From assembly GCA_046155505.1 (NCBI GenBank), contig JBJXFK010000035.1, positions 1 through 6,402 of the forward strand: a stretch of 6,402 nt of DNA. Direction: 5' to 3'. Origin of the DNA: JBJXFK01 sp046155505 (GTDB lineage: Bacteria > Planctomycetota > Phycisphaerae > UBA1845 > Fen-1342). Below are positions 1-5,885 of the stretch, piece by piece (the first letter of the stretch is position 1; each line of letters begins with the position of its first letter). The notes under the pieces are model-generated. The model saw only the letters and a list, made by a program, of their open reading frames with translations, was not told where the DNA came from and searched no databases. Position numbers and translations under genes: made by a program.

Positions 1-2
1 AC

Positions 3-1946
3 ATCGACGCGGTCGAGGCGGCCGAGCGCCGGCAGAGTGTGCCGAAGGCGAAAGAGAAGGAGTATCGTCACCAGCTTGCTCAGAAGAAGCAGTATCGCGA
101 TCTGCTGGAAGAGATGATCGCCGCCGACGACGGTGCGGGCCGGTGGTACGAGCCGATCTATGCGTCGTACGTTTCGAAGAAAACCAGCGAGCAGGTTGAT
201 CTGCGCGTCGCGTACCTCGCCACGATGAACGGGATCCCGAAAGTCGGTCGAAAGGATGGCTGGTTCGTTCGCCTGATCGACTGGACCAATCCGCTCGACA
301 AGCGGCTGCGCGGCATCTACGAAGGCAAGGGCGAGACGATTCCCGATGCGCTGGAAGCGGCGATCGAAGACTGGCGCGAAAACAACGAGTATTTCCATCC
401 GGGCAACGTGCGGATCGAGGTGCCGCCGGATTCGACGTTGCGGCGGATCGACAAAAACGCCAGGCCGGCGCACTATCAGTTCGACACGCCCGGTGCGGGT
501 TTCTGGGGCAAATTGCAGGAGTTTCTGGAGGCGATTGGGCTGGCGCTGACGATTGCGCTGATCGCGGTGGCAGCGATCGCGCCGATTCCGGGCAGTCAGA
601 TTGTCGCGGGCCTGATCTGGGCGTCGGTATTCACGAGCGCCGGCGCGGCAGCGATCAACATCGGTCGCCGCAAGCGCAACGGATTCGCCGATTCGAAGGA
701 TGACGCATTCGACGCGCTCACGATCGTCGCGTCGGTCTTCACGGCGGGCCGCGCGGGGCTCGCGCGAAACGCGATGCTATCGACGCGCGCCATCGGCGGT
801 CAGTTGCAGAAGTTCGCGCTGCTCGGCGAAGTGACGGCCGAAGCGGTGCAGGGCATGATGATCGCCGTCGACAAGGCCAAAGAGCTCGACACGATCCTGA
901 GTGATCCGACGCTGTCACCGAGCGAGCGTGTGGATCGCATGTTGTCGCTGGTGAAGCAGGCGGCCGCCACTGGGGCGCTGTCGTACATCAACGTGCGCGG
1001 TTCAAAGGCGAAGGGTCGCACCGAGACGCTGGTCGACGAGCCGACGCTCAAGCGCTTGAAGGATCCGAATCAGACGATCGACCTCGATCAGCTCAAGAAG
1101 CAGCGCGGCAACACGGCTGATGGCGAATCGCGGGTGAAAGTGCAGGACGAGCCGGAGCGTGCGCCGACGACGACGGAGAAAAAGAAGCCCGAAGGCGGCA
1201 CGCGACCGCTCAAGCCCGGCCCGGTGAAGAAGCCGAAACGTGGCAAGCTCGACTTCACCGAGGCACCGCCGCCGCCGAAACGCGGAATGACGCACACGGA
1301 CGATTTCGACTTTGAGGAAGCGGCTCTCGCGACGGATCGCATTTACCTATGCCGCGACTCGAATGAAGCCGCGTTGAAGCACATGCAGGACAAGACCAAA
1401 GGGCCCAAGCCCGAGGACTTGAAAGCCAAGACGCTCAAGAACGGTAAGAACGTCGGCCTGGCGGCGGCCAGCCCGACCGATCCGCGGCTGACCGAAATGC
1501 TCGCGGCGATGCCGTCGAAGAAAACCGGCAAGCCGCCGATGCCGTACGATGAGTTCGTCGAGACGCAGCTCAAGAAGAAGGGCTTCTGGGCCGACCCGAA
1601 CGATGACTATGTCGTCAAGAGCGAGAAATACTCGGGCGGGTACTACAGCGATTACGACCTGCACGGCGTGTACGATAAGAAGGGCAATGACGTTTACAGC
1701 GAGGCAGTTCGCAAGGATCTCAACGATCGCATGGGTCGGGAAATGGTGCAACACGGCCCGCATGACGATTGGCCGAAGCGCAACCATCCCGAAGCGGGAC
1801 CGAATCGCGGGCCGCAGCCGCCGGTGACGGCGTATGTGCCGATCAATGGCGAAGTGAAGAAGTTCCACCTGACCACGCGCGAAGAGATGAAGGCGTTTTA
1901 CGAGGCGTGGGGGATTCCGTGGAGCAAGATTTATCCGGATCATTGA
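3..1946 (+). CDS. Modular polymorphic-toxin-like protein, 3' part, with ExoY/CyaA-like cyclase domain
   Basis: The frame is open from the left edge to TGA at 1944-1946, so the gene is 5'-partial. A GTG at 39 has no convincing Shine-Dalgarno and is probably internal; residues below count from it. Residues 1-150 are charged and helical, unassigned. Residues 163-207 are strongly hydrophobic and Ala/Gly-rich (about 531-659). Residues 220-320 contain an 'SDPTLSPSERVDRML' stretch like pre-toxin regions of DUF4157-type effectors (recalled, not searched). Residues 330-425 are a Lys/Pro linker. Residues 432-635 resemble ExoY/CyaA/edema-factor cyclases: a Lys cluster (K462, K464, K467, K470) before GLAAASP, matching CyaA's AKSSDWGLQAGYIP; SDYDL with D538 and D540 as the metal-binding DxD; and MVQHG with H572, as in CyaA's VVQHG. 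The predicted product is cAMP or another cyclic nucleotide. At about 200 residues the domain is much shorter than CyaA's. The module order is clear; the enzymatic call is inference. Confidence 0.6.
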   Translation: MDAVEAAERRQSVPKAKEKEYRHQLAQKKQYRDLLEEMIAADDGAGRWYEPIYASYVSKKTSEQVDLRVAYLATMNGIPKVGRKDGWFVRLIDWTNPLDKRLRGIYEGKGETIPDALEAAIEDWRENNEYFHPGNVRIEVPPDSTLRRIDKNARPAHYQFDTPGAGFWGKLQEFLEAIGLALTIALIAVAAIAPIPGSQIVAGLIWASVFTSAGAAAINIGRRKRNGFADSKDDAFDALTIVASVFTAGRAGLARNAMLSTRAIGGQLQKFALLGEVTAEAVQGMMIAVDKAKELDTILSDPTLSPSERVDRMLSLVKQAAATGALSYINVRGSKAKGRTETLVDEPTLKRLKDPNQTIDLDQLKKQRGNTADGESRVKVQDEPERAPTTTEKKKPEGGTRPLKPGPVKKPKRGKLDFTEAPPPPKRGMTHTDDFDFEEAALATDRIYLCRDSNEAALKHMQDKTKGPKPEDLKAKTLKNGKNVGLAAASPTDPRLTEMLAAMPSKKTGKPPMPYDEFVETQLKKKGFWADPNDDYVVKSEKYSGGYYSDYDLHGVYDKKGNDVYSEAVRKDLNDRMGREMVQHGPHDDWPKRNHPEAGPNRGPQPPVTAYVPINGEVKKFHLTTREEMKAFYEAWGIPWSKIYPDH

Positions 1947-1948
1947 GA

Positions 1949-1997
1949 AGTGCCTAGTGCTTAGTGTCTAGTGCCTAGCGGGGAGTGCTCAGTGCGC
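1949..1997. repeat. Tandem heptamer array, AGTGCYT type
   Basis: Starting two bases after the toxin stop codon, the sequence reads as four head-to-tail 7-bp units: AGTGCCT, AGTGCTT, AGTGTCT, AGTGCCT (1949-1976). After AGCGGGG come two degenerate units, AGTGCTC and AGTGCGC (1984-1997). The phase is exactly seven bases within each block. Such arrays resemble the short tandem heptamers (STRR) described in cyanobacteria and are common in planctomycete intergenic DNA. No open frame here looks like a gene. Confidence 0.75.
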
Positions 1998-1999
1998 GA

Positions 2000-2027
2000 G
2001 GTTCTGGGTTCAGGGGTCAGGGTTCAG
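2000..2027. repeat. Tandem heptamer array, GGTTCAG type
   Basis: Four uninterrupted 7-bp units fill this interval: GGTTCTG, GGTTCAG, GGGTCAG, GGTTCAG. The word differs from that of the array just upstream, but the period is the same, so this is a second heptamer family in the same gap. No promoter or coding role is apparent. Confidence 0.75.
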
Positions 2028-2061
2028 AATGGTGTAGCGATCCGGCCTCCGTGCCCGACGG

Positions 2062-2111
2062 CGGCTCGCGAAGCGAGCCGAAACCGAGCCCCGTCCGTAA
2101 GGGAGGGGCTC
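2062..2111. repeat. Pair of adjacent strong hairpins (possible terminator or REP-like element)
   Basis: Hairpin 1 is 2062-2080: CGGCTCGC, loop GAA, GCGAGCCG, a perfect 8-bp stem. Hairpin 2 is 2086-2111: GAGCCCC (2086-2092) pairs with GGGGCTC (2105-2111), and TCC (2094-2096) can pair with GGA (2102-2104) inside it. Neither is followed by a T-run, so intrinsic termination of the upstream toxin gene is possible but not shown. The arrangement also suits a dispersed intergenic palindrome. Confidence 0.55.
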
Positions 2112-2153
2112 AATCCGAACGCCGAGCGCAAGCGAACGGGGTCGGCTGGGAGC

Positions 2154-2249
2154 AGTGCAAAGTGGCGAGTGCAAAGTAAAGAGGGCACGCGCGATGGTGG
2201 ATGCGGTCGGTTGCGCGGGGCTTTCACTTTGAACTTGATACTTTGAACT
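2154..2249. repeat. Heptamer arrays forming an imperfect inverted repeat
   Basis: The left arm, 2154-2181, is four 7-bp units (AGTGCAA, AGTGGCG, AGTGCAA, AGTAAAG). The right arm, 2221-2249, read on the minus strand, begins AGTTCAAAGTATCA and repeats AGTTCAA before AGTGAAAG. By hand alignment 23 positions match across the 28/29-base arms, separated by 39 bases. The transcript could fold into one long stem just upstream of the 2269 gene, ending about 8 bases before its ribosome binding site. Confidence 0.65.
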
Positions 2250-2268
2250 CGGTCTTGGAGCGTGTGCG

Positions 2269-3072
2269 ATGATTGTGCCATTCAAGAAAGTTGAGCGCGA
2301 TGAGGTTGTGCTGCTGCATGCTGAAGCATTGCAGCGCTATGCCGTGGCGCGCGAGAAGCTTGATCGCGATGCGGCTCGTTTGGCGATGGCCGAGGCGCAG
2401 AAGCTCGAGAAGGACTATTACGATCGCTTGCCGCGGCCGGTGCTGGCCGCGTGCCCGTTTTGCGACAAGCCGCTGCATCGTGCGTTCGATCCGTTCGGCC
2501 TCGACGGCATGTGGTGGGGCAAATCGGCGACGCCGCCGCAACCGCCGGCGTGTACGCATTTTTGTTTGCTGCGCGGTGCGGTGAATTTTCAGGGACTGCG
2601 GCCGCAAGCCGGCGCGGGCGAAGTGCGTCCCGGTCCGGAAGTGCCGTACGTCATTCCGCGCATCCTCAACATGCCCGAGATGGTGATGGTGATCGGCCGC
2701 GTAGAGATGTCGCCCGGCTACGTCGCGTATCCGCTGGCGTACTTTGCGAAGCGGCGTCCGCCGGTGCAGGAGTTGACCGCCGAATGGGCGCGTTCGATTC
2801 ACTCATGGCGGCGCACGAGCGGCGAGGTGGGCTGGGAAGTGCCGAGCGACGTGTGGGACTTTGAGTTGCAGCCGTGGATCGACGCGGGCAAGGTGCGCTG
2901 GTGCGATCCCGCGTCGGCGAATCAGAAACTCGCGCCGACGGCGAGCGGCGATGCGACGGCGTGCCCATACGCGAGCCTGCCGGGTCGTCGCGGCGATATC
3001 GCGATCACGCTGTCCGAGTTTCGCGAGATCGGCGAGCCGGATGGTCAGCCGTTCATGCCGATTGACGATTGA
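2269..3072 (+). CDS. Uncharacterised 267-aa protein, candidate immunity protein for the upstream toxin
   Basis: I do not recognise a named family. The ATG at 2269 is preceded by GGAG (2257-2260) with an 8-base spacer, which fixes the start; the stop is TGA at 3070-3072. The N-terminus (residues 8-55) is a charged amphipathic helix. It is followed by CPFC (C62, C65), then DPFGLDGMWW (74-83) and CTHFC (C95, H97, C99), a spacing that could hold one zinc ion. Residues 120-131 (RPGPEVPYVIPR) and the aromatic and acidic C-terminal half suggest a folded cytosolic domain. There is no signal peptide, membrane segment or catalytic motif I can name. The case for immunity is positional: it is the next gene on the same strand after a toxin C-terminus. 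The 322-bp gap argues for its own promoter rather than tight coupling. It could instead be an unrelated accessory protein. Confidence 0.75.
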   Translation: MIVPFKKVERDEVVLLHAEALQRYAVAREKLDRDAARLAMAEAQKLEKDYYDRLPRPVLAACPFCDKPLHRAFDPFGLDGMWWGKSATPPQPPACTHFCLLRGAVNFQGLRPQAGAGEVRPGPEVPYVIPRILNMPEMVMVIGRVEMSPGYVAYPLAYFAKRRPPVQELTAEWARSIHSWRRTSGEVGWEVPSDVWDFELQPWIDAGKVRWCDPASANQKLAPTASGDATACPYASLPGRRGDIAITLSEFREIGEPDGQPFMPIDD

Positions 3073-3137
3073 AAGCAGAGATCGAAGAGAACGGCATGAT
3101 TGTCGAAATTCGGTGGAGCGTCCGGTGACGGTGTAAC

Positions 3138-3154
3138 GGTGGGCGATGCCCACC
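3138..3154. repeat. GGTGGGC/GCCCACC hairpin between convergent genes
   Basis: GGTGGGC (3138-3144), loop GAT, GCCCACC (3148-3154) is a perfect 7-bp stem. It abuts the stop codon of the minus-strand sigma gene and lies 65 bases after the plus-strand stop at 3072. The position suits a bidirectional terminator, but there is no T-run on either strand. The word GGTGGGC...GCCCACCCTAC is also a familiar dispersed repeat in planctomycete genomes (recalled). Confidence 0.5.
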
Positions 3155-3688
3155 CTACGCGGCGAGCAGATCGCGGAGCTTTTGCATGCCGAGGCGGATG
3201 CGGGTCTTGATCGTGCCGAGCGGGATCGACAGCTTGCCGGCGATCTCTTCGTGCGTCATGCCGCCGTAGAACGCCAGCTCGATCGCCAGACGCTGCTCGT
3301 CCGGCAGCGTGCGAAGTGCCGTGCTGGCCCGCTGCGCCTCTTCGCTGCGGCTGGCATCGGCGACGGCGGTGTCGTCCTGCGGTGCGTCGTGATGTTCGAC
3401 GGAGAGCGCCGCGTGTCGACCCGTGCGCCGCAGTTGATCAAGCCCGCGCGAACGCGCGACGAGTAGCAACCACGCCAGCGGCGAGCCGCGCGATTGGTCG
3501 TAGTTGGCCCGGCTGGTCCAAATGTAGAGGAACGTCTCCGGCATCGCGTCTTCGGCGACGCGCGCGTTGCGACAGAGCTTCATCAGCAGGCCGTAGACAC
3601 GCGACGAATGGCGATCATAAAACTCAGCGAAACAGGCGCGGTCGCCGCTGGCGATTTGTGAAAGGAGCTGTTCATCAGACGCAGTCAC
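3155..3688 (-). CDS. ECF-family RNA polymerase sigma factor
   Basis: A 177-aa sigma-70 family protein of the ECF type, which directs RNA polymerase to a stress regulon. Region 2 covers residues 4-88 (SGDRACFAEFYDRHSSRVYG, then AEDAMPETFLYIW and SPLAWLLLVARSRGLDQLRR). An acidic linker spans 98-117, and region 4 spans 122-176 with the helix-turn-helix MTHEEIAGKLSIPLGTIKTR. The layout is SigK-like. I chose GTG at 3688 because GGAG lies at 3699-3702 with a 10-base spacer and homology begins there. Longer options exist: GTG at 3754 with a weak AGG, and ATG at 3841, which overlaps the upstream stop as TAATG and would add 51 residues unlike any sigma factor. Proline replaces the usual Gln in the region 2 'EDxxQE' signature. 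The cupin anti-sigma gene lies immediately upstream, the reverse of the common sigma-first order. Confidence 0.9.
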   Translation of the reverse strand: MTASDEQLLSQIASGDRACFAEFYDRHSSRVYGLLMKLCRNARVAEDAMPETFLYIWTSRANYDQSRGSPLAWLLLVARSRGLDQLRRTGRHAALSVEHHDAPQDDTAVADASRSEEAQRASTALRTLPDEQRLAIELAFYGGMTHEEIAGKLSIPLGTIKTRIRLGMQKLRDLLAA

Positions 3689-3698
3689 GCGGGGGCCG

Positions 3699-3702
3699 CT
3701 CC
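3699..3702 (-). promoter_or_regulatory. Ribosome binding site deciding the sigma start
   Basis: On the minus strand GGAG is followed by 10 bases and then GTG at 3688. It is the best Shine-Dalgarno among the three possible starts. It also places the start where ECF region 2 homology begins, leaving a leader of about 150 bases after the anti-sigma stop. Confidence 0.5.
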
Positions 3703-3764
3703 GCAGGAACGAAGCTCGCCCTGTCGGTTGGGCGGGAGTCTCGTTCTGTCTCACGTTGCCTGAG

Positions 3765-3793
3765 ATAGTAGTCTCACTTTTCAGCGTCGGCAA
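3765..3793 (-). promoter_or_regulatory. Possible promoter for the sigma gene
   Basis: Read on the minus strand, TTGCCG (3788-3793) and TACTAT (3765-3770) are separated by exactly 17 bases, each matching the housekeeping -35 and -10 consensus at 4 of 6 positions. Transcription would start near 3758, giving a leader of about 70 bases to GTG 3688. The word GTGAGAC (minus strand) occurs at 3771-3777, inside the spacer, and at 3748-3754, just after the predicted start, and could be an operator. By-eye promoter calls in GC-rich DNA are weak. Confidence 0.3.
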
Positions 3794-3840
3794 ACCGGCC
3801 CAAATCGCGCACTTGCGCAAGCGCGGCGAACGACGAGGCA

Positions 3841-4452
3841 TTAATACACTTCGTCCGAGAGTGACGAGACGATCAGCAGCGTACAACCCGTCTCGGTCCG
3901 TTGGATGCAATGGTGGCTATCCGGTTCGGCTCGTTGATAGTCGCCCTTCTTCATCACCATGTCGCCGACGTGCAATTCGCCTTCCAGCACCATGCACTCT
4001 TCCGGACCGTCGTGGCGATGGCGCGGCCAGCTCGTTCCCGGCTCCATCTTTACGACGGCGGTGAACTGATTGCGCTCTTGATCGATGAATAGTTTGCGTA
4101 CGCGAACGCCGGGTACGCCGGTCTCGTCCCATGTGCCTTCGTTGGCGCGGACGGTATGCACCGTGTTGGTCGCCCGATCGGCATTCCAGGCCTTCCAGAC
4201 TTGCGGGCTGTGCTGCGGAGCGCTGTCGATCAGGCGCAGCAGTTTGTCGCGCGAGGCCTTCGGCGCGGCGATTGAGTAGCCGCCGCCGAGCGTCGTGGCG
4301 ACGTCGCTGTATTCGCCGAGGGCGGCGCGCACATCCGCATCGCCGGCAGCGAGACGCTGCTCGAACTCGGTGGTCTCGGCATCGGTCAGCGCGCCCGCGA
4401 CATAGAGCGCCGCTTGTTCGTGGGGGTCATACGTGGGTTTATTCGCATTCAC
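3841..4452 (-). CDS. ChrR-like anti-sigma factor with C-terminal cupin domain
   Basis: A 203-aa soluble protein predicted to bind and inhibit the adjacent ECF sigma factor until its cupin domain senses a signal (in the ChrR family, singlet oxygen or peroxide, through a metal). GTG at 4452 is supported by AAGGGA (4462-4467) nine bases upstream. The N-terminal anti-sigma domain, residues 9-75, has the RskA/ChrR-type 'ALYVAGALTDAE...FEQRLAAGDADV' pattern, but no HxxxCxxC zinc finger: DADV sits where cysteines would be. The cupin, about 115-198, has G139-x5-H145-x-H147-x3-E151-x6-G158, an exact fit to cupin motif 1, and a second motif, PDSHHC, with H181 the likely fourth ligand. No transmembrane helix follows, so the protein is cytoplasmic. 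Its stop TAA (3841-3843) abuts the non-coding leader of the sigma gene. The family call is strong; the signal is unknown. Confidence 0.88.
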   Translation of the reverse strand: MNANKPTYDPHEQAALYVAGALTDAETTEFEQRLAAGDADVRAALGEYSDVATTLGGGYSIAAPKASRDKLLRLIDSAPQHSPQVWKAWNADRATNTVHTVRANEGTWDETGVPGVRVRKLFIDQERNQFTAVVKMEPGTSWPRHRHDGPEECMVLEGELHVGDMVMKKGDYQRAEPDSHHCIQRTETGCTLLIVSSLSDEVY

Positions 4453-4516
4453 AATCGCAGTTCCCTTGCGGGCGCAAAGCGACCGCCTCGAGGATCGAAC
4501 CTCTCGTCACGCCTCC

Positions 4517-4522
4517 ATCATA
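4517..4522 (-). promoter_or_regulatory. Possible -10 element for the anti-sigma gene
   Basis: On the minus strand TATGAT matches the -10 consensus at 5 of 6 positions and lies about 65 bases before GTG 4452. No acceptable -35 hexamer is visible 16 to 18 bases upstream, so the call is weak. An ECF-type promoter may be used instead; I could not find one confidently. Confidence 0.2.
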
Positions 4523-4786
4523 ACACTCGACCGACCGCCGGGGGAGCGCTGATTTTGGCGGACTAGGGCGTACCAATCACCATTCGCACCCACGTGGTCA
4601 GGGGAACGCCATCATCCGATGAGCTTTACGACCGCCCGCGTGGGGCAGATTCCCCACGGACGAGAAATTTTCAGATATTTCGGGGATTGGGGAATAGCCG
4701 CCGCCGCGATACCTGTTCTAACACGTTTGTTTCGCGGGCTTTAGCGTCAGGTCCGAGAAAACTGCGCGACTTGGCGTACTTGCCGG
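4523..4786. other. Non-coding gap with competing hairpins between corA and the anti-sigma gene
   Basis: Together with 4453-4522 this makes about 330 bases without a credible gene; the short open frames here have no ribosome binding site or recognisable protein features. One hairpin is clear: CGTGGGG (4639-4645), loop CAGATT, CCCCACG (4652-4658). An overlapping alternative pairs ATTCCCC (4649-4655) with GGGGAAT (4689-4695), with GAAAT (4664-4668) and ATTTC (4677-4681) pairing inside. The two folds are mutually exclusive because they share 4652-4655. GGGGATT and GGGGAAT (4682-4695) are two more 7-bp units. This DNA lies downstream of corA and may carry its terminator, though no T-run is obvious on the minus strand. 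Confidence 0.5.
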
Positions 4787-5878
4787 TCATTCGCGGCGGC
4801 GGAATAGCCAACCCTTGCGATAGAAGAAGCCGAGCAGTGCGACTGCGACCAGGCCCATGCCGGTCATCACCAGCGGATAGCCCGATTGCCAGCGCAACTC
4901 GGGCATATGCTCGAAGTTCATGCCATACACGCCGACGATGAAGGTCAGCGGGCCGAATATGGTCGAGATAATCGTCAGCACGCGCATGATTTCGTTCGTG
5001 TAGTTGCTCAATGTCGAGAGATGCACATCGGTCAACGACGAAGCCGTCTCGCGGTAGTTCTCCAGTAAATCGAGCAACTGAATCGTGTGATCCTGGCAAT
5101 CGCGCAGGTAGATGCGCGTCTCGTCGGCGATCCACGGCGCGGGGTCGCGCATCAGCGTGTTGAGTGCGTCGCGCAGCGGCCACACCGCGCGGCGGACCAT
5201 CTGCAAATCACGCTTCACGGCGAAAATACGCGGCATGAACGAGTGGCTCGGGCGGACGAGCGCTTCTTCCTCGAGGGCATCGAGCCGATCGCCGCACTGT
5301 TCGAGCAGCGGAAAATAGTTGTCGATGATGCCGTCGAGCACGGCGTACATCAGATAGTCGGGCGAGATGCGTCCGCGCGAGAAGCCGCAGCGAATGCGAT
5401 TGCGCAGCGGGTCAAAGCAATCGCCGCCGGCCCGCTGCTGAAAGGTGATGACGAATCGCTTGCCGACGAAGATGCTGATTTGCTCGGTCTCGCAAACCGT
5501 GCCGGCGACCGGGGCGTGCGCGACGATGAAGTGTACGTCGCCATATTGCTCGGCCTTGGCCCGCTGGTGGACGTGAACCACGTCTTCGAGCGCGAGTCGG
5601 TGAAGGCCGAATATCAAACCGATGGCTTGCACGATCGTCGCATCGCCGAGGCCGTCGACGTTGACCCATGTGACCGGCCATTTTTCGACGAAGGGCATGA
5701 TCTCGGAAACGTCGGTGATGGCGCGCTCGTCGCAGCCGTCGGGGCCGTAGCCGATGACGGTGATTTGTGCCGACGGAGCGTTTGCGTCGGGCAGGACCAT
5801 GCCGGGCGGTGCGCCGGGCTGCGAGCGGTGCGCGAACTGACGCCCGCGTTCGCGTTTGCGAGACGACTTGCGTCCCAT
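4787..5878 (-). CDS. corA: CorA-family magnesium/divalent cation transporter
   Basis: A 363-aa inner-membrane channel for Mg2+ (also Co2+ or Ni2+) that works as a pentamer. The start is ATG 5878, with GGGAGA (5886-5891) seven bases upstream; a GTG at 5893 in the same frame lacks such a site. Residues 1-35 are a basic Arg/Lys/Pro-rich extension. The alpha/beta cytoplasmic domain covers about 38-190 and the long stalk helix about 190-295. TM1 is about 298-318. The signature YGMNFEHMPEL follows, with GMN at 319-321, then TM2 at about 334-352 and a short basic tail (FRRRE). The periplasmic loop is acidic and aromatic (FEHMPEL), as in functional CorA. Length and architecture are normal and the gene appears intact. 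A long plus-strand open frame across it is only the antisense shadow of biased codons. It is transcribed divergently from the yraN-like gene, with 74 bases between starts. Confidence 0.96.
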   Translation of the reverse strand: MGRKSSRKRERGRQFAHRSQPGAPPGMVLPDANAPSAQITVIGYGPDGCDERAITDVSEIMPFVEKWPVTWVNVDGLGDATIVQAIGLIFGLHRLALEDVVHVHQRAKAEQYGDVHFIVAHAPVAGTVCETEQISIFVGKRFVITFQQRAGGDCFDPLRNRIRCGFSRGRISPDYLMYAVLDGIIDNYFPLLEQCGDRLDALEEEALVRPSHSFMPRIFAVKRDLQMVRRAVWPLRDALNTLMRDPAPWIADETRIYLRDCQDHTIQLLDLLENYRETASSLTDVHLSTLSNYTNEIMRVLTIISTIFGPLTFIVGVYGMNFEHMPELRWQSGYPLVMTGMGLVAVALLGFFYRKGWLFRRRE

Positions 5879-5885
5879 GCGAAAA

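Noticed and set aside
1347..1943. A 198-codon open frame on the minus strand opposite the toxin C-terminus, considered as an antisense immunity or antitoxin gene
   Set aside because: Its composition (Arg, Leu, Val, His-rich) mirrors the codons of the sense gene. There is no ribosome binding site I could support and no resemblance to a protein family.
1971..2246. A 91-codon plus-strand frame in the repeat-filled gap
   Set aside because: It is made of heptamer repeats and hairpins, has no ribosome binding site, and reads as low-information sequence.
1949..2249. CRISPR array
   Set aside because: The units are 7 bp with no spacers; the repeats are tandem, not interspersed.
2224..2802. A 192-codon minus-strand frame crossing the start of the candidate immunity gene
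   Set aside because: It runs through the heptamer repeats into the antisense of a well-supported gene; the Arg/His-rich composition marks it as a shadow.
3..3072. Link between the sigma/anti-sigma pair and the toxin block as one regulated island
   Set aside because: The genes are convergent with a hairpin between them, and no shared promoter word was found upstream of the toxin-side genes.
3689..3910. Upstream extension of the sigma frame to GTG 3910
   Set aside because: It would overlap the anti-sigma coding region by 70 bases in another frame, and its residues show no sigma-factor similarity.
4480..4512. GGTTCGATCC on the minus strand, like a tRNA T-arm
   Set aside because: The flanking bases do not give a five-base T stem, and no acceptor, D or anticodon arm could be laid out around it.
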